From Pseudomonadota bacterium (GTDB lineage: Bacteria; Pseudomonadota; Gammaproteobacteria; Steroidobacterales; SZUA-146): a stretch of DNA of 64,000 nt. Shown here one piece after another: positions 36,730-47,700 of this stretch. The translations under genes and the position numbers were made by a program. The stretch covers positions 1 to 64,000 of the forward strand of contig JBCCHD010000012.1 of the NCBI GenBank assembly GCA_039028935.1. Direction: 5' to 3'. Within the stretch, counting starts at the first letter, position 1. Every line of letters starts with the position of its first letter. Under the pieces are notes generated by a model. It saw nothing but the letters and a program-made list of their open reading frames with translations, was not told the DNA's origin and did not search any database.

Positions 36730-39700
36730 TTAGCCCGACGAGTGCTGCTCTTGTAGCTTTCCGAGCTCCTCGGCGACCGCATTGCGGGATCGCGTACCCC
36801 GCGCAAGAAGTGAATAAAACGCCGGAACAATATACAACGTCATAAGCGCACTCAACAGTACGCCAAAGAACATCACAATGCCCAGGTTTTGTCGACTGAC
36901 CGATCCAGCACCGGACGCGAGCATGAGCGGAATCGCGCCCACCGACGTCGAGATTGTGGTCATCAACACCGGGCGTAGTCGAATACGCGCGGCTTGGACA
37001 ATGGAGGCTTGAAATTCCTCGCCGGTTTCGCGCACCTGATTGATGAATTCCACGATCAGAATGCCGTTTTTCGTCGCAATCCCAATCAAGATAATCATGC
37101 CAATCTGGCTAAAGATATTGAAAGGTGTATCGGTCAAATACAGACCGAGTAAGCCACCCGCTACCGCCAACGGTACCGCAATCATAATCACAATCGGGTG
37201 GACAAAACTTTCGAACTGCGCGGCCAACACCAAAAACACAACCAGTAAGGCAATGCCAAACGTGAAAAGCAGCCCGCCACTCGCCTCTTTATATTCAAGG
37301 GATTCCCCGCTGTAGTAGAGTTGCGCGGATGCGGGTAATTCCTCCCGCACGATCGTCTCAAAAAATTCGAGGGCGTCGGGCAGCGAGTATTCACCCACCA
37401 AACTGGCGCTGAGGGTCACCGAGCGCAGCCGGTTGAAATGATTTAATTGACTCGCCCCCGACCGCTCCTCAATCGTGACCAGATTGGACAGCGGAATCAA
37501 CGCACCGGTTGTCGATGAACGAACGAAAATGTTCTGTAGATCGGTGACGGTTTCCCGCTGACTCGCCTCGGCCTGCATGATGATTTCGTATTCTTCACCG
37601 TCGACCACATACGTGGCCACCCGTTTTTCGGACATCATTGATTCGAGGGTTGAGCCGACCGCCTGCACCGACACGCCGAGCGACGCGGCACGCTGACGAT
37701 TGACACGAACCGACACCTGCGGCTGGGTATCATCGAGATTCGATTGCACCCGCGCGAGTCCTTTATTGGCGGCGGCGCGCTCAAATAGCAGATCACGCCA
37801 TTCGGCAAGTTCGTCGTAGCTAGTGCCGCCCACAACAACCTGTACGGGCTGACCACCACCACCGCGCGACAGACCAGAGCGCACGAAGCTAAACGCGCGC
37901 AATCCAGGAATCTTGTTCCACGCAGCCGTTAACTCGTTTTTGATACTGTCAGTCGTGATGGCCGGATCACGCTCAGGATTTAGGGTAACAACCACAATTG
38001 CCGTGTTATTGCCGCGGCCGCCGAATCCTGGAATTCGCAGTAGACCTCGCTGAATCAGGCCACTGTCAAAATGCTTGAGCATGGGCTGTTCCATCTGGTC
38101 GACAAAATCAGCCATGCGCGCAAAGCTGGAGCCCTCCGCAGCGCGAAAACTGGCAATAAAAATGCCTTGGTCTTCCTGCGGCGCGTATTCCTGATCGACG
38201 TGTGTGAACAAATACCAGCTGGCGCCGACCACCAAACCCATGGCAATTACGGCTAAGAACGGCACTTTGAGTGTCGACTGAAGGGTACGCGCATAAAAAT
38301 TGGTCAGGGCGTCAAAGCCTCGATCGATGGTGCCGCTGATCGGCCCTTTTTTGCGCTCATGCTTAAAGACTTTTGAACTGAGCATGGGTGTCAGCGACAG
38401 CGCCAGCAACGTGGAAAAGATCATCGCCGCCGACACGGTCACCGCAAGCTCACCAAACAGCTGACCGATATTGTCATTGAGAAACAAAATGGGCGTAAAT
38501 ACGGCCACCAGCACGAGCGTCGTCGCAATCACCGCAAACCCCACCTGACGCGTGCCCTTGTAGGCGGCGAGTAACGGTGCTTCGCCCATTTCCATACGCC
38601 GGTGAATGTTCTCGACCACCACAATCGCGTCATCGACAACAAGCCCGATGCACAGCACCAGAGCCAGAAGCGTGATGAGATTGATGCTCATACCAAACGC
38701 CGACAGCGCCATGAACGACGCAACCAGACAAATCGGAATGGTCACCGCCGGGATCAGTGTCGCGCGAAACGAGCCCAAGAAAAACCACAATACGCCGCTT
38801 ACCAACAGCGTCGTCGCGACAATTGTGAGCAACACCGCGCGAATAGCGGCACGGATATAGAGTGAGTCATCACTACTGGCAATGAGCTCCATATCGCTAG
38901 GCAAATCCGCATTCACCTCGACGATTGTGTCTTTGACCGCTTCCAGCACATCGACGGTATTGGCGGTGGACTGCTTGACGACGCCCAAGGCGACCGTGTT
39001 GGCGGCGTTGGCGCGAAATACGTTGCGAATATTCTCGGGGGCTAGCTGAACCCGGGCGATTTCACCCAGCCGCACAAGATAACCATCCTCGCCTCGTGTG
39101 ATCACCAATCGTCGAAAATCGTCTTCGGTTGTGTAGTCACGCGCGAGGCGGACCTGGCGCTGCCGGTCACTCGACTCCAGCGTCCCGGCCGGCAACTCAA
39201 TGTTCTCTCGTCGCAGTGCGTCTTCAACATCCTGCACGGTCAAATTGCGGGCCGCTAACGCGACTCGGTCAAGCCAAATGCGCATCGAGGGCCGACCCGA
39301 TCCAAAAACGTCCATGCGGGACACACCCTCGATCACATTGAATCGATCAACCAAGTAGCGTTCGGCGTAATCGTTGAGCTCCATCGCCGTCATGGCGCCC
39401 TGACTGGTTAAACTCAAATACATGATCGGACGAGCATCTGAATCGCGTTTTGAAATCGATGGCAGATCCACTCCCTCGGGCAGCGCGCGCGATACGCGAC
39501 TCACTCTGTCGCGCACATCGTTAGCGGCTTCGTCAAGATCCACATCCAGGCCAAATTCAATACTGATGCGGGACGAGCCGTCCTGACTGCGCGACGTCAT
39601 CGTACTGATGCCTTCAATGCCGGCAATTTGCTTTTCGAGCAGTTGCGTAATTCGGGTCTCAACGATGTTCGCCGAGGCACCCGCATAATTTGTGTCCACA

Positions 39701-39837
39701 GAGATAACCGGCGGCACGATGTCCGGGTACTCGCGTGTCGTGAGCGATTGAAACGACAAAATACCGAAGGCGATGAGTAACAAGCTCAGTACGGTCGCAA
39801 ACACCGGTCGTTTAACGGATGTGTCGGATAGCCACAT
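36730..39837 (-). CDS. RND efflux pump, inner-membrane subunit (HAE-1 type)
   Basis: A protein of 1035 residues, the normal length for an HAE-1 proton-driven multidrug transporter. It begins SVKRPVFATVLSLLLIAFG. The transport motif GLVVDDAIVVVENIHR, with the paired Asp of the proton relay in the fourth membrane helix, is near 400. The periplasmic half reads SVDTNYAGASANIVETRITQ. It should export drugs or toxic compounds with the adaptor encoded just upstream (3 bases apart). No TolC-type outer-membrane gene is in the window, so a shared TolC encoded elsewhere is likely. No regulator is adjacent. Confidence 0.93.
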   Translation of the reverse strand: MWLSDTSVKRPVFATVLSLLLIAFGILSFQSLTTREYPDIVPPVISVDTNYAGASANIVETRITQLLEKQIAGIEGISTMTSRSQDGSSRISIEFGLDVDLDEAANDVRDRVSRVSRALPEGVDLPSISKRDSDARPIMYLSLTSQGAMTAMELNDYAERYLVDRFNVIEGVSRMDVFGSGRPSMRIWLDRVALAARNLTVQDVEDALRRENIELPAGTLESSDRQRQVRLARDYTTEDDFRRLVITRGEDGYLVRLGEIARVQLAPENIRNVFRANAANTVALGVVKQSTANTVDVLEAVKDTIVEVNADLPSDMELIASSDDSLYIRAAIRAVLLTIVATTLLVSGVLWFFLGSFRATLIPAVTIPICLVASFMALSAFGMSINLITLLALVLCIGLVVDDAIVVVENIHRRMEMGEAPLLAAYKGTRQVGFAVIATTLVLVAVFTPILFLNDNIGQLFGELAVTVSAAMIFSTLLALSLTPMLSSKVFKHERKKGPISGTIDRGFDALTNFYARTLQSTLKVPFLAVIAMGLVVGASWYLFTHVDQEYAPQEDQGIFIASFRAAEGSSFARMADFVDQMEQPMLKHFDSGLIQRGLLRIPGFGGRGNNTAIVVVTLNPERDPAITTDSIKNELTAAWNKIPGLRAFSFVRSGLSRGGGGQPVQVVVGGTSYDELAEWRDLLFERAAANKGLARVQSNLDDTQPQVSVRVNRQRAASLGVSVQAVGSTLESMMSEKRVATYVVDGEEYEIIMQAEASQRETVTDLQNIFVRSSTTGALIPLSNLVTIEERSGASQLNHFNRLRSVTLSASLVGEYSLPDALEFFETIVREELPASAQLYYSGESLEYKEASGGLLFTFGIALLVVFLVLAAQFESFVHPIVIMIAVPLAVAGGLLGLYLTDTPFNIFSQIGMIILIGIATKNGILIVEFINQVRETGEEFQASIVQAARIRLRPVLMTTISTSVGAIPLMLASGAGSVSRQNLGIVMFFGVLLSALMTLYIVPAFYSLLARGTRSRNAVAEELGKLQEQHSSG

Positions 39838-39840
39838 AAA

Positions 39841-40905
39841 TCAGCCCTCCGCTTGATCAACGACCGACACGGTCGCACCATCACGCAGCTTAACCAACCC
39901 CAGCACCACAATCCTGTCGCCCGATTCAAGCCCTTCCAGTATCTCGATGTAGCCACCGCTGCGCTGACCCGTTTTTACATCGCGGCGCGCGGCAGTGTTG
40001 TCGTTGACGACATAAACATAGGGGTCCGGATCGCCGGGCACAACCGACGCCTCAGGCACTGCCAATGACGTTCGCGCGGCGGTTTGCAGCTCGACGGTCA
40101 TCAGCATGCCAGGTCGCAACCGGCCCTCCTCATTGGGAATGTCTGCACGCACGGTAACGGCGCGTGTGATTTCATCAATACGAGAATCGATACCGGCCAC
40201 AATGCCCTCAAACGCGCGTGCGCGAAACGCGGGGCTTGACGCGATCACTGAATCGCCGACGTCGATCGCCTGCAGATAAAGCTCCGGCACACTGAAGTCC
40301 AGCTTGAGGCGTGACACATCGTCCAGAGTGGTGATCGCCGTGCCCGGCGACACCAATGTGCCTGGACTCACCTGGCGAAATCCCAACACGCCAGCGAACG
40401 GCGCTCGGATAACTCGATCTTTCAATCGGGCGACAATGGCCTCTAGCCGTGCATCCGCCCCGCTGGCTCGAGCGCGCAACTCGTCCACCTGCGAAGCCGC
40501 CACCGTGCCCTGGGCAGCCAATTCTTCCACCCGACGCAGCTGCCTTCGAGCATCTTCTAGGTCCGCTTTGGCTTCGGCAAGCTGGGCTGTTTGTTCATCG
40601 TTGGTCAATTCGACAAGAAGCTGTCCTTTGTCGACCGACTGACCGTCGACAAAATTAATGCTCGAAATTTTGTCGGTGACTTTAGCCGTGATGGTGACCG
40701 ATTCGTTTGCACGCGTCGTACCGATCGCTTCGACCCGGTCTTGAAACGCCATCGACGTCACCGTGGCCAGCGTCACGGGCACGGCACGGGCCGGACCGCC
40801 TCTCGCTGCCGGCGGCCCCTCGGCCGTCGATGTCTCTTGCAACGACATCCAATAGGCGCCGGCGGCCAACGCCGTTATCAATATTAGGATCAGCAACTTT
40901 TTCAT
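39841..40905 (-). CDS. RND efflux periplasmic adaptor (membrane fusion protein)
   Basis: A protein of 354 residues with a hydrophobic N-terminus (LLILILITALAAGAYW) that is a signal or anchor. The lipoyl half-motifs are NFVDGQSVDKGQLLVELTN and VIRAPFAGVLGFRQVSPGTL. A short helical hairpin (about 110-155) lies between them, and beta-barrel and membrane-proximal parts follow. It joins the RND pump to an outer-membrane channel. It is the first gene of the adaptor-pump-DM13 operon. The upstream gap of 260 bases to the divergent lipocalin holds the promoters of both. Confidence 0.93.
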   Translation of the reverse strand: MKKLLILILITALAAGAYWMSLQETSTAEGPPAARGGPARAVPVTLATVTSMAFQDRVEAIGTTRANESVTITAKVTDKISSINFVDGQSVDKGQLLVELTNDEQTAQLAEAKADLEDARRQLRRVEELAAQGTVAASQVDELRARASGADARLEAIVARLKDRVIRAPFAGVLGFRQVSPGTLVSPGTAITTLDDVSRLKLDFSVPELYLQAIDVGDSVIASSPAFRARAFEGIVAGIDSRIDEITRAVTVRADIPNEEGRLRPGMLMTVELQTAARTSLAVPEASVVPGDPDPYVYVVNDNTAARRDVKTGQRSGGYIEILEGLESGDRIVVLGLVKLRDGATVSVVDQAEG

Positions 40906-41131
40906 TCAGCGATTCTCGACAGCGGGCATACGAGCCCCAGTGATTTTGGTTACGGCACCCGATTACGACGCCGACCAAAGTCGGAGGGTAGCAAAGAGAA
41001 GTGGATGCCCGGTCAGATTACCCGATCACGTATAATAACCTGAAACGTCGATTGTTTCGTCACGAAATTGTGAGTTTAGTGTGAAGATCGAACGGCACTC
41101 ACCCCGACTGAAATCGCTCGCGATGAGCGGC

Positions 41132-41137
41132 TATAAT
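41132..41137 (+). promoter_or_regulatory. -10 element of the lipocalin gene
   Basis: A perfect TATAAT stands 28 bases before the ATG at 41166. The -35 region 17-18 bases upstream is only a weak match. This position favours the start at 41166, because the ATG at 41136 overlaps the TATAAT itself. Confidence 0.55.
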
Positions 41138-41165
41138 GAAGAGATTCCACGGAGAACGACGCAGT

Positions 41166-41738
41166 ATGACCACCCGCTACAACCTCACGTCCGCCACATC
41201 TAAACGCCCGCACCGGTTGGCCGTGCTTATGCTGCTGTGCGGTTGGCTCGCTGGCTGTCTCGGCGTGCCCGATGATGTCACCGTGGTGGAAACGTTTGAG
41301 ATTAACCGGTATCTCGGCACCTGGTATGAAATTGCCCGACTCGATCACCGATTCGAACGCGGACTATCACATGTGACGGCCAACTATTCGCTACGCGAGG
41401 ATGGCGGCGTAACGGTGATCAATCGTGGGTTCAATACCGATAAACAGCAGTGGTCTGAAGCAACCGGAAAGGCGTTTATGGTCGCGGATCACAACATCGG
41501 ACGACTCAAAGTGTCATTCTTTGGTCCGTTTTACGGCGCGTACAACATCGTCGCGCTGGATGCGCAACACGACACCTATTCGATGGTGGTCGGGCCTAAC
41601 CGTAACTATTTATGGATTTTGTCCCGCACACCTCAACTTCCCAAACCCCAGCTCGATGCGCTCATCACGCGCGCTGAGGCGTTGGGTTTTAACACTCAAG
41701 AATTGATCTTTCCTGTTCAGACAGACCCGCCGCAATAA
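41166..41738 (+). CDS. blc: Bacterial lipocalin (outer-membrane lipoprotein Blc)
   Basis: A protein of about 190 residues. A lipoprotein signal (LMLLCGWLAGC, Cys 31) is followed by the lipocalin GxW motif YLGTWYEIARLDHRFERG, then VTANYSLREDGGVTVINRG and SFFGPFYGAYNIVALD. The barrel binds hydrophobic ligands such as lysophospholipids at the outer membrane, often under envelope stress. The start at 41166 has GGAGAA about 10 bases upstream and a TATAAT before it. Its stop is 2 bases from the stop of the convergent giant surface-protein gene, with no terminator between, so the two transcripts likely overlap. Confidence 0.92.
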   Translation: MTTRYNLTSATSKRPHRLAVLMLLCGWLAGCLGVPDDVTVVETFEINRYLGTWYEIARLDHRFERGLSHVTANYSLREDGGVTVINRGFNTDKQQWSEATGKAFMVADHNIGRLKVSFFGPFYGAYNIVALDAQHDTYSMVVGPNRNYLWILSRTPQLPKPQLDALITRAEALGFNTQELIFPVQTDPPQ

Positions 41739-41740
41739 AA

Positions 41741-44700
41741 CTAACGCAACCGACGTCGACGCCTCGACCGGGTCGCTACGGCCGTGACCATCAACAACGC
41801 GAGCGCCAGCGCGCCGACTGATCCGGATCCGCTAGACGGCGTCGACGAAACGGGCTCCGACACCGGTGCCGGCTGTGGCGCAGCCTGCAAGCGATCCGCT
41901 ATGCCATCGCCGTTGGCGTCGCCAGTTTCGTCCTGATCGGCAACCGAGTCACCGTCAGAGTCGGTATCCTTATAATCCGGTTCGCCATCGCCATCGGTGT
42001 CAACGGGCATCACAGGCGTTCCCGATAGCCCCCCGGACACCGTTGGATCCACCACATCAAGTAGACCATCGAAGTCGCTGTCGCCCAGCGCAACTGTGTC
42101 GATCATCCCATCGTTGTTCGAATCAAGCTCGATGGGCGCGCCCGCTTCTTCGAGGTCGGACACCGAGTCATTGTCACTATCCGTATCCACAAAGTCCGGC
42201 ATGCCGTCGTTATCCACATCGTCTGGTGACACCGTTGGATCAATCGAATCCATGAGACCGTCGCCGTTGGCATCAATCATCATGTCGATCTGGCCATTGG
42301 CGTCTGTATCGAGCCCGCCGTGTCCGCCTTCAATCAAATCCGACACTCCGTCGTTATCCGAATCGAGATCTAGGTAGTTAGGGATACCATCGCCATCGGT
42401 GTCCAGTTCGAATGCACCACCCATCGTTTCGATCGCGTTCGGAATACCGTCATTGTCCGCATCGAGATCGAGTCGATCGTTCACGCCGTCGCCATCAAAA
42501 TCGGTGCCGATGGAAAACACGCCTGGCTGGCCGTCCACCACATCCGGCACACCATCGCCATCCAGATCAGACGCGTCATCAATCGCGCCGTCGCCATCGG
42601 CATCGAAGGCCAACAGACCGACCGTCAGCAAATCAAACTGCCCGTCATTATCGCTGTCGAGATCACGAAAATCGGGCTGATCGGCACCATCGGTGTTGTT
42701 CGGTGCGAGTGTTTCGTTACCGGCATCCACCCTACCGTCACCGTTAGAATCCGGCATACCGGCCTCAACGACATCACTAATGCCGTCGTTGTCGGAATCG
42801 AGGTCGAGGTAGTCTGGACGACCATCGCCATCGGTATCAGTGGGCACGACCGAGTCGTCGACACCGTCTCCATTGAGATCGGGACCACCGGTAACCGATA
42901 CGTCAAAACGGTCGTCAATTCCGTCACCGTCACTGTCCGTGCCGGTACTGTCCGCCTCCACGCGGTCGGTAATGCCGTCTGAATCGCTGTCGGTGACCAG
43001 ATGGTCAGGCAATCCATCGCGATTGGTATCGGCCGGCTGGGTCAGATCGTCTACCCCATCCGCGTTGGCATCGACTCCTCCGGTTTGATCCACATCAAAC
43101 GCATCGTCGATGCCATCGCCATCGCTGTCCTGCCCTGTCAAAGAAGGCATCGCACCGGCTTCGATGGTGTCGGGAATACCGTCGTTGTCACTGTCTGGGT
43201 CAACATAGTCGGCGAGGCCATCACCGTCTGTATCGATCGGTTCGAACGCGTCATCGATACTGTTTGAGTTGACATCGACCCCGCCGGTTTCGTCGACGTC
43301 GACACCATCATCAATACCATCGCCGTCACCGTCCGCGCCCTGCAAAACTGTTAGCGTTGTGAATTCCAGAATATCCGGCAGACCGTCGTTGTCCGCATCA
43401 TCATCAAGAAAATCAGGCGTACCATCACCGTCGGAGTCCACCGGGAATAGGCCGTTACCGCCCGACTCAAGCGCATCCAATATACCGTCGTTATCCGAAT
43501 CCAGATCGAGTCGGTTGGGCAGTCCGTCACCATCCACGTCACCCGATGGTTCAGCGCTATCGAGAATGCCATCGTTGTCATCGTCGGTATCTGACACGTC
43601 GGGGATGCCGTCTCCATCGCTGTCGGTCGTATCAAACTGCGCCGCACCGCCATCGCGCCAGTCGGCCTCACCACCGGATTGAGAGTTGGCGCTTTGGCCA
43701 TCAAGGAATCCGTCGTCCGCCTGGTTATTATTCGTCGCATTCAGCGACGGATTGACACTCGTCGTTCGATCAAACTGATCGAACGCGTCATCCAAGCCAT
43801 CGCCATCGCTGTCTACAGTGGGGCTGGCGTCCACACCGAACGCTTCGGTTGTGTCATCAACTCCGTCCCCGTCTGCATCCAGGCTCAAGTAGTCTGGAAT
43901 GCCGTCGTTGTTTGAATCAACCGGAAGTATGCCGACGCTTGATGCGATACCCGCGCTCAGATCGTCATCAAAGGCATCGTCGAGACCATCGGCGTCAACA
44001 TCTGTCCCAGAGGGCGCCGCATAACCCTCAGAAGACTGAACTTCGATCAGATCAACGATGCCGTCACCGTCTGCATCGATATCGAGAAAATCCGGGTATC
44101 CATCCAAATCGGTGTCGCGTACTTCGGCCTCATCACGAATGCCATTGTTATTGACATCAGTGCCACCGGCATCCGCGTCAAATGCGTCGTCGAGACCGTC
44201 ACTGTCGGTATCGATTCCGATCGCCTCGACAACCAGGCCAGATTCTATTGTATCGAGTACGCCGTCACCGTCTGCATCGACGTCCAGATAGTCTGGCAGA
44301 CCGTCCTGGTCTGTATCGAAATCGCCTTCGATTACATCGGCGATGCCGTCCCCGTCCGCATCACGATCTCGTTGGTCGAGAATGCCGTCCGCGTCTGTGT
44401 CGCGCGACTGAGGACGGCTACCGGACTCTACGGTATCCGTAATGCCATCGTTATCGCTGTCCACATCCACGACGTCAGCGACACCATCTCCGTCAGTATC
44501 GACGGGTCGTATCGCATCATCAATGCCATCGCCATCGCTATCACTGCCATCGGTCATATTCACATCGTAGGCATCATCGATACCGTCATTGTCTTGATCG
44601 CTACCGAGCGAAACACCGTTTTCCAGCGCATCGGGTAAGCCATCGTTATCGCTATCGGTATCCAAATAGTCCGCAATCAAATCGCCATCCGAATCGATCG

Positions 44701-47700
44701 GCATCAGGCGATCCGCGCCCGCCTCAATGTGATCCGGTATGCCATCATCGTCGGCATCACCATCGCGGCGCACGATACGCGCCTCGCCTTCCATACCGTC
44801 GCCGATAGCACCCGTGAATCGGGCATTGACCACTTCCGTCAACGCAAATTGTTGTACGCGGGCCGCTGGAATGGTCACACGCCATGCACCCGACAGGGCA
44901 TTCGTGGTCGTCAGATACGTTTCATCGGCCACCGTGACCGCCACCTCTTCGTTAAATGCATCAACGCTTGTGCCGCTAACGTCCACATCTCGCTCGTCTT
45001 CAATACCATCGATCACGTCGTCCACCGCAATCGGTTCGATCGACAATGACGGCACCGCTTCGGTAATAGTGACGTCAAACGTATCGGTGCCCTGATTACC
45101 TGCGCTATCGGCAATACGCACTTGCAATGTCGTGGTTCCAATCGCCAGATCTTGATCAGGCAGGCATGACCAGCCGTTGGCTTCCGGGTCGGCGATGACA
45201 ACGGCTGTGCAGACGGTTGTCGCGCCGCTCAATACCGTCACCGCTGCGCCCGCATCGGCATCCGTAATGCCTGTGAGCAGTGGGCGCCGATCGTGGGTAG
45301 GCCCAACGTTATTGCCGGTCACGGCTGGCGCCTGCGTATCGATCGACACGGTGAAGGTGGCAACGGCCGTATCCAGATCCGTATCGGTCACGGTTGCTGA
45401 GTAAGTGTTAGTACCCTCCGCCAGCGCTCCCTCGGGGTTACAGGCCCAGGTATTCGGCGAACCGACAGCAATGGTCGCCTCGCAAATCGTGTCGCCTCCC
45501 GCATTGGTCACCGTGACGGTTTCGCCTGCCGCAACACTGGTTGTGCCTTGTAGCAAGGGTTGGGCGTTGTTGGTGAGCGCCACATCTTGCGCCGTAATCG
45601 ACGGCAGCGTCGTATTAATACGCAGTTCGTCAACCGTCGAATCCGTCGCACTGAGCGGCCCGAGCACAACCATCGCCATCACGTCGTACACGCCGTCGGT
45701 TAAGGCGAGCGGCACCGATAACACCCAGGTACCATCGCCATTATCGACCAGACTGCCATCGCCCTCGGTGTAGACGGCGCCATCGAGCGCAACGGACAAC
45801 ACGGTATCCGAATCGTGGGTTCCCATAATGACCGGCATGTCCGAGGCAGCGGTTTGCGCAAACACAACTGGGGTTTGCAGCGCGCGAAAATCGACGTCGC
45901 CTGCACCGTCTGAGTTCGGCAATGTGTCCGGGCCGGCGGCGTTTGAAAAGAAACGCCCATTCACATCAAAGTAGGTATCGGTAAGCTCAATGTCGTCATC
46001 CAGCCCATTGATGCCCACATCGAGCGTATTGAGCGTGATCATGGCTTCCAGCGTATCGAGTTCGCCGTCATTATCCGCATCGGTGTCGGCATAGTCCGGT
46101 ACGTCTGCGCCATCGGTGTTAACCGGCGTCAAACCCGCACCGTACGCGACATTGATGCCGTTCGCGGCCACATCGTATCCGCTAAAGTTGCCCTCATCGA
46201 AAAACGGGGCAACGTAGCCTGCCGTGGTTTGGGCTTCTATGTTGTCCGGAAGGCCATCGTTATCGCTATCGAGATCGAGGAAGTCAGCAATACCATCACT
46301 ATCGCTCTGTACGTCGCCCTCGGTACTGTCCGCGATGCCGTCATTATCACTGTCAAGATCAATATAGTTTGGTACACCGTCGGCGTCAGTGTCGGTGGGC
46401 TCGAACGCATCGTCAATACCGTTGGCGTTCTGATCCGTTCCGCCAGTAATCACCGCATCGATCGCATCGTCGATGTCATTCCCATTCGCATCGCCGGTCG
46501 CTGCCGGCAAAGCCAGACTCATGTCCTCATTACTGTCGCCGATTCGGTCGTTGTCGGCGTCGGTTTCTCGATAATCCAGGTCACCGCCAATAGCCGCATC
46601 GTTGTCCGCGTCCGGCAGGTCGGCCGTCGGCACATTGATGTGTCCATTCACGTCGCCATAGTCGTCGGCAATCTCAGCGTCGTCATCCCAACCATTTCGG
46701 CCCACGTCGAGCACACCGAGGAATACGCCGGCTTCAAACGTATCGGAGATTGTGTCGTCATCGCTGTCGGTATCACGATAGTCGGGTTCGCCAACCGTGT
46801 CGGAGTTAACCGGGGTCAGTCCCTCGTCACCGGCAAACTCATAGTTATTGTCGAGCCCATCGCCATCGGTGTCATCGAGTGCGGGCGCAATATACGTCGC
46901 GCTCAACTGCGCTTCGACGTTATCGGGGATACCGTCGTTATCGCTATCAAGATCGTCACTGTCGGCAACACCGTCACCATCGAAGTCCACGTTACCAACC
47001 GCGTCAAAGTGATCGAACACGACGAGCGCATCGTCGCCCGTGAGCGGCACATGGATGGTCAGCGTAATGCCGGCAGCGATATCCGCGTCAGACACGTGCG
47101 CCTGCAGCGTATACACCGACGTATTGCCCAAGGTAGGGGCACTGCCGGTCAGCTCACCCAGTGGCGTGGTGCCTGCCATAAGGGTGATGCTGAAGTCGGC
47201 CAATTGCGTGAGGCCGAGGCTCGGGAATGACACGTCTAGCGTGAAATCGAACATGCCGGCAACCCAGTTGGTGGTATCGAGTACACCGGTTGCTTCACCA
47301 AACGTATCGCCCAAGCCCACGTCCGAGTTGGACGCAAACAGGTAGTCATCCCCTTCGGTCGCATTGACGCCAAGGGTTCCTGACGAGAAAAAGGACGGGT
47401 CGCGCCACACACTCGAGAACATCAGATCGCCGTCATCAAACGCAGTCGTGTCGACAATTGCCGTTTCGCGCGTATCCAGCAGTCCATCGTTGTCATCGTC
47501 GAGGTCATCGACGCCCGCAACCGAATCGTTGTCGAGGTCTTGAGGATCACGCCAATCGGGTTCGCCTCCCACATTGTCGCTATCTGGAAATGATGCGATG
47601 GGCGTGGCGCTATAGATGCCGTTAACGTCCATATAATCATCACTCGTCTCCATCGTATCGTCGAGCCCGTTGAGCCCCGGCACGAGAGCGCCAAGAACCA

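Noticed and set aside
46229-47230. 333-residue open frame on the plus strand
   Set aside because: It runs antisense through the calcium repeats and has a repetitive Val/Ile-rich composition; it is a by-product of the repeat DNA.
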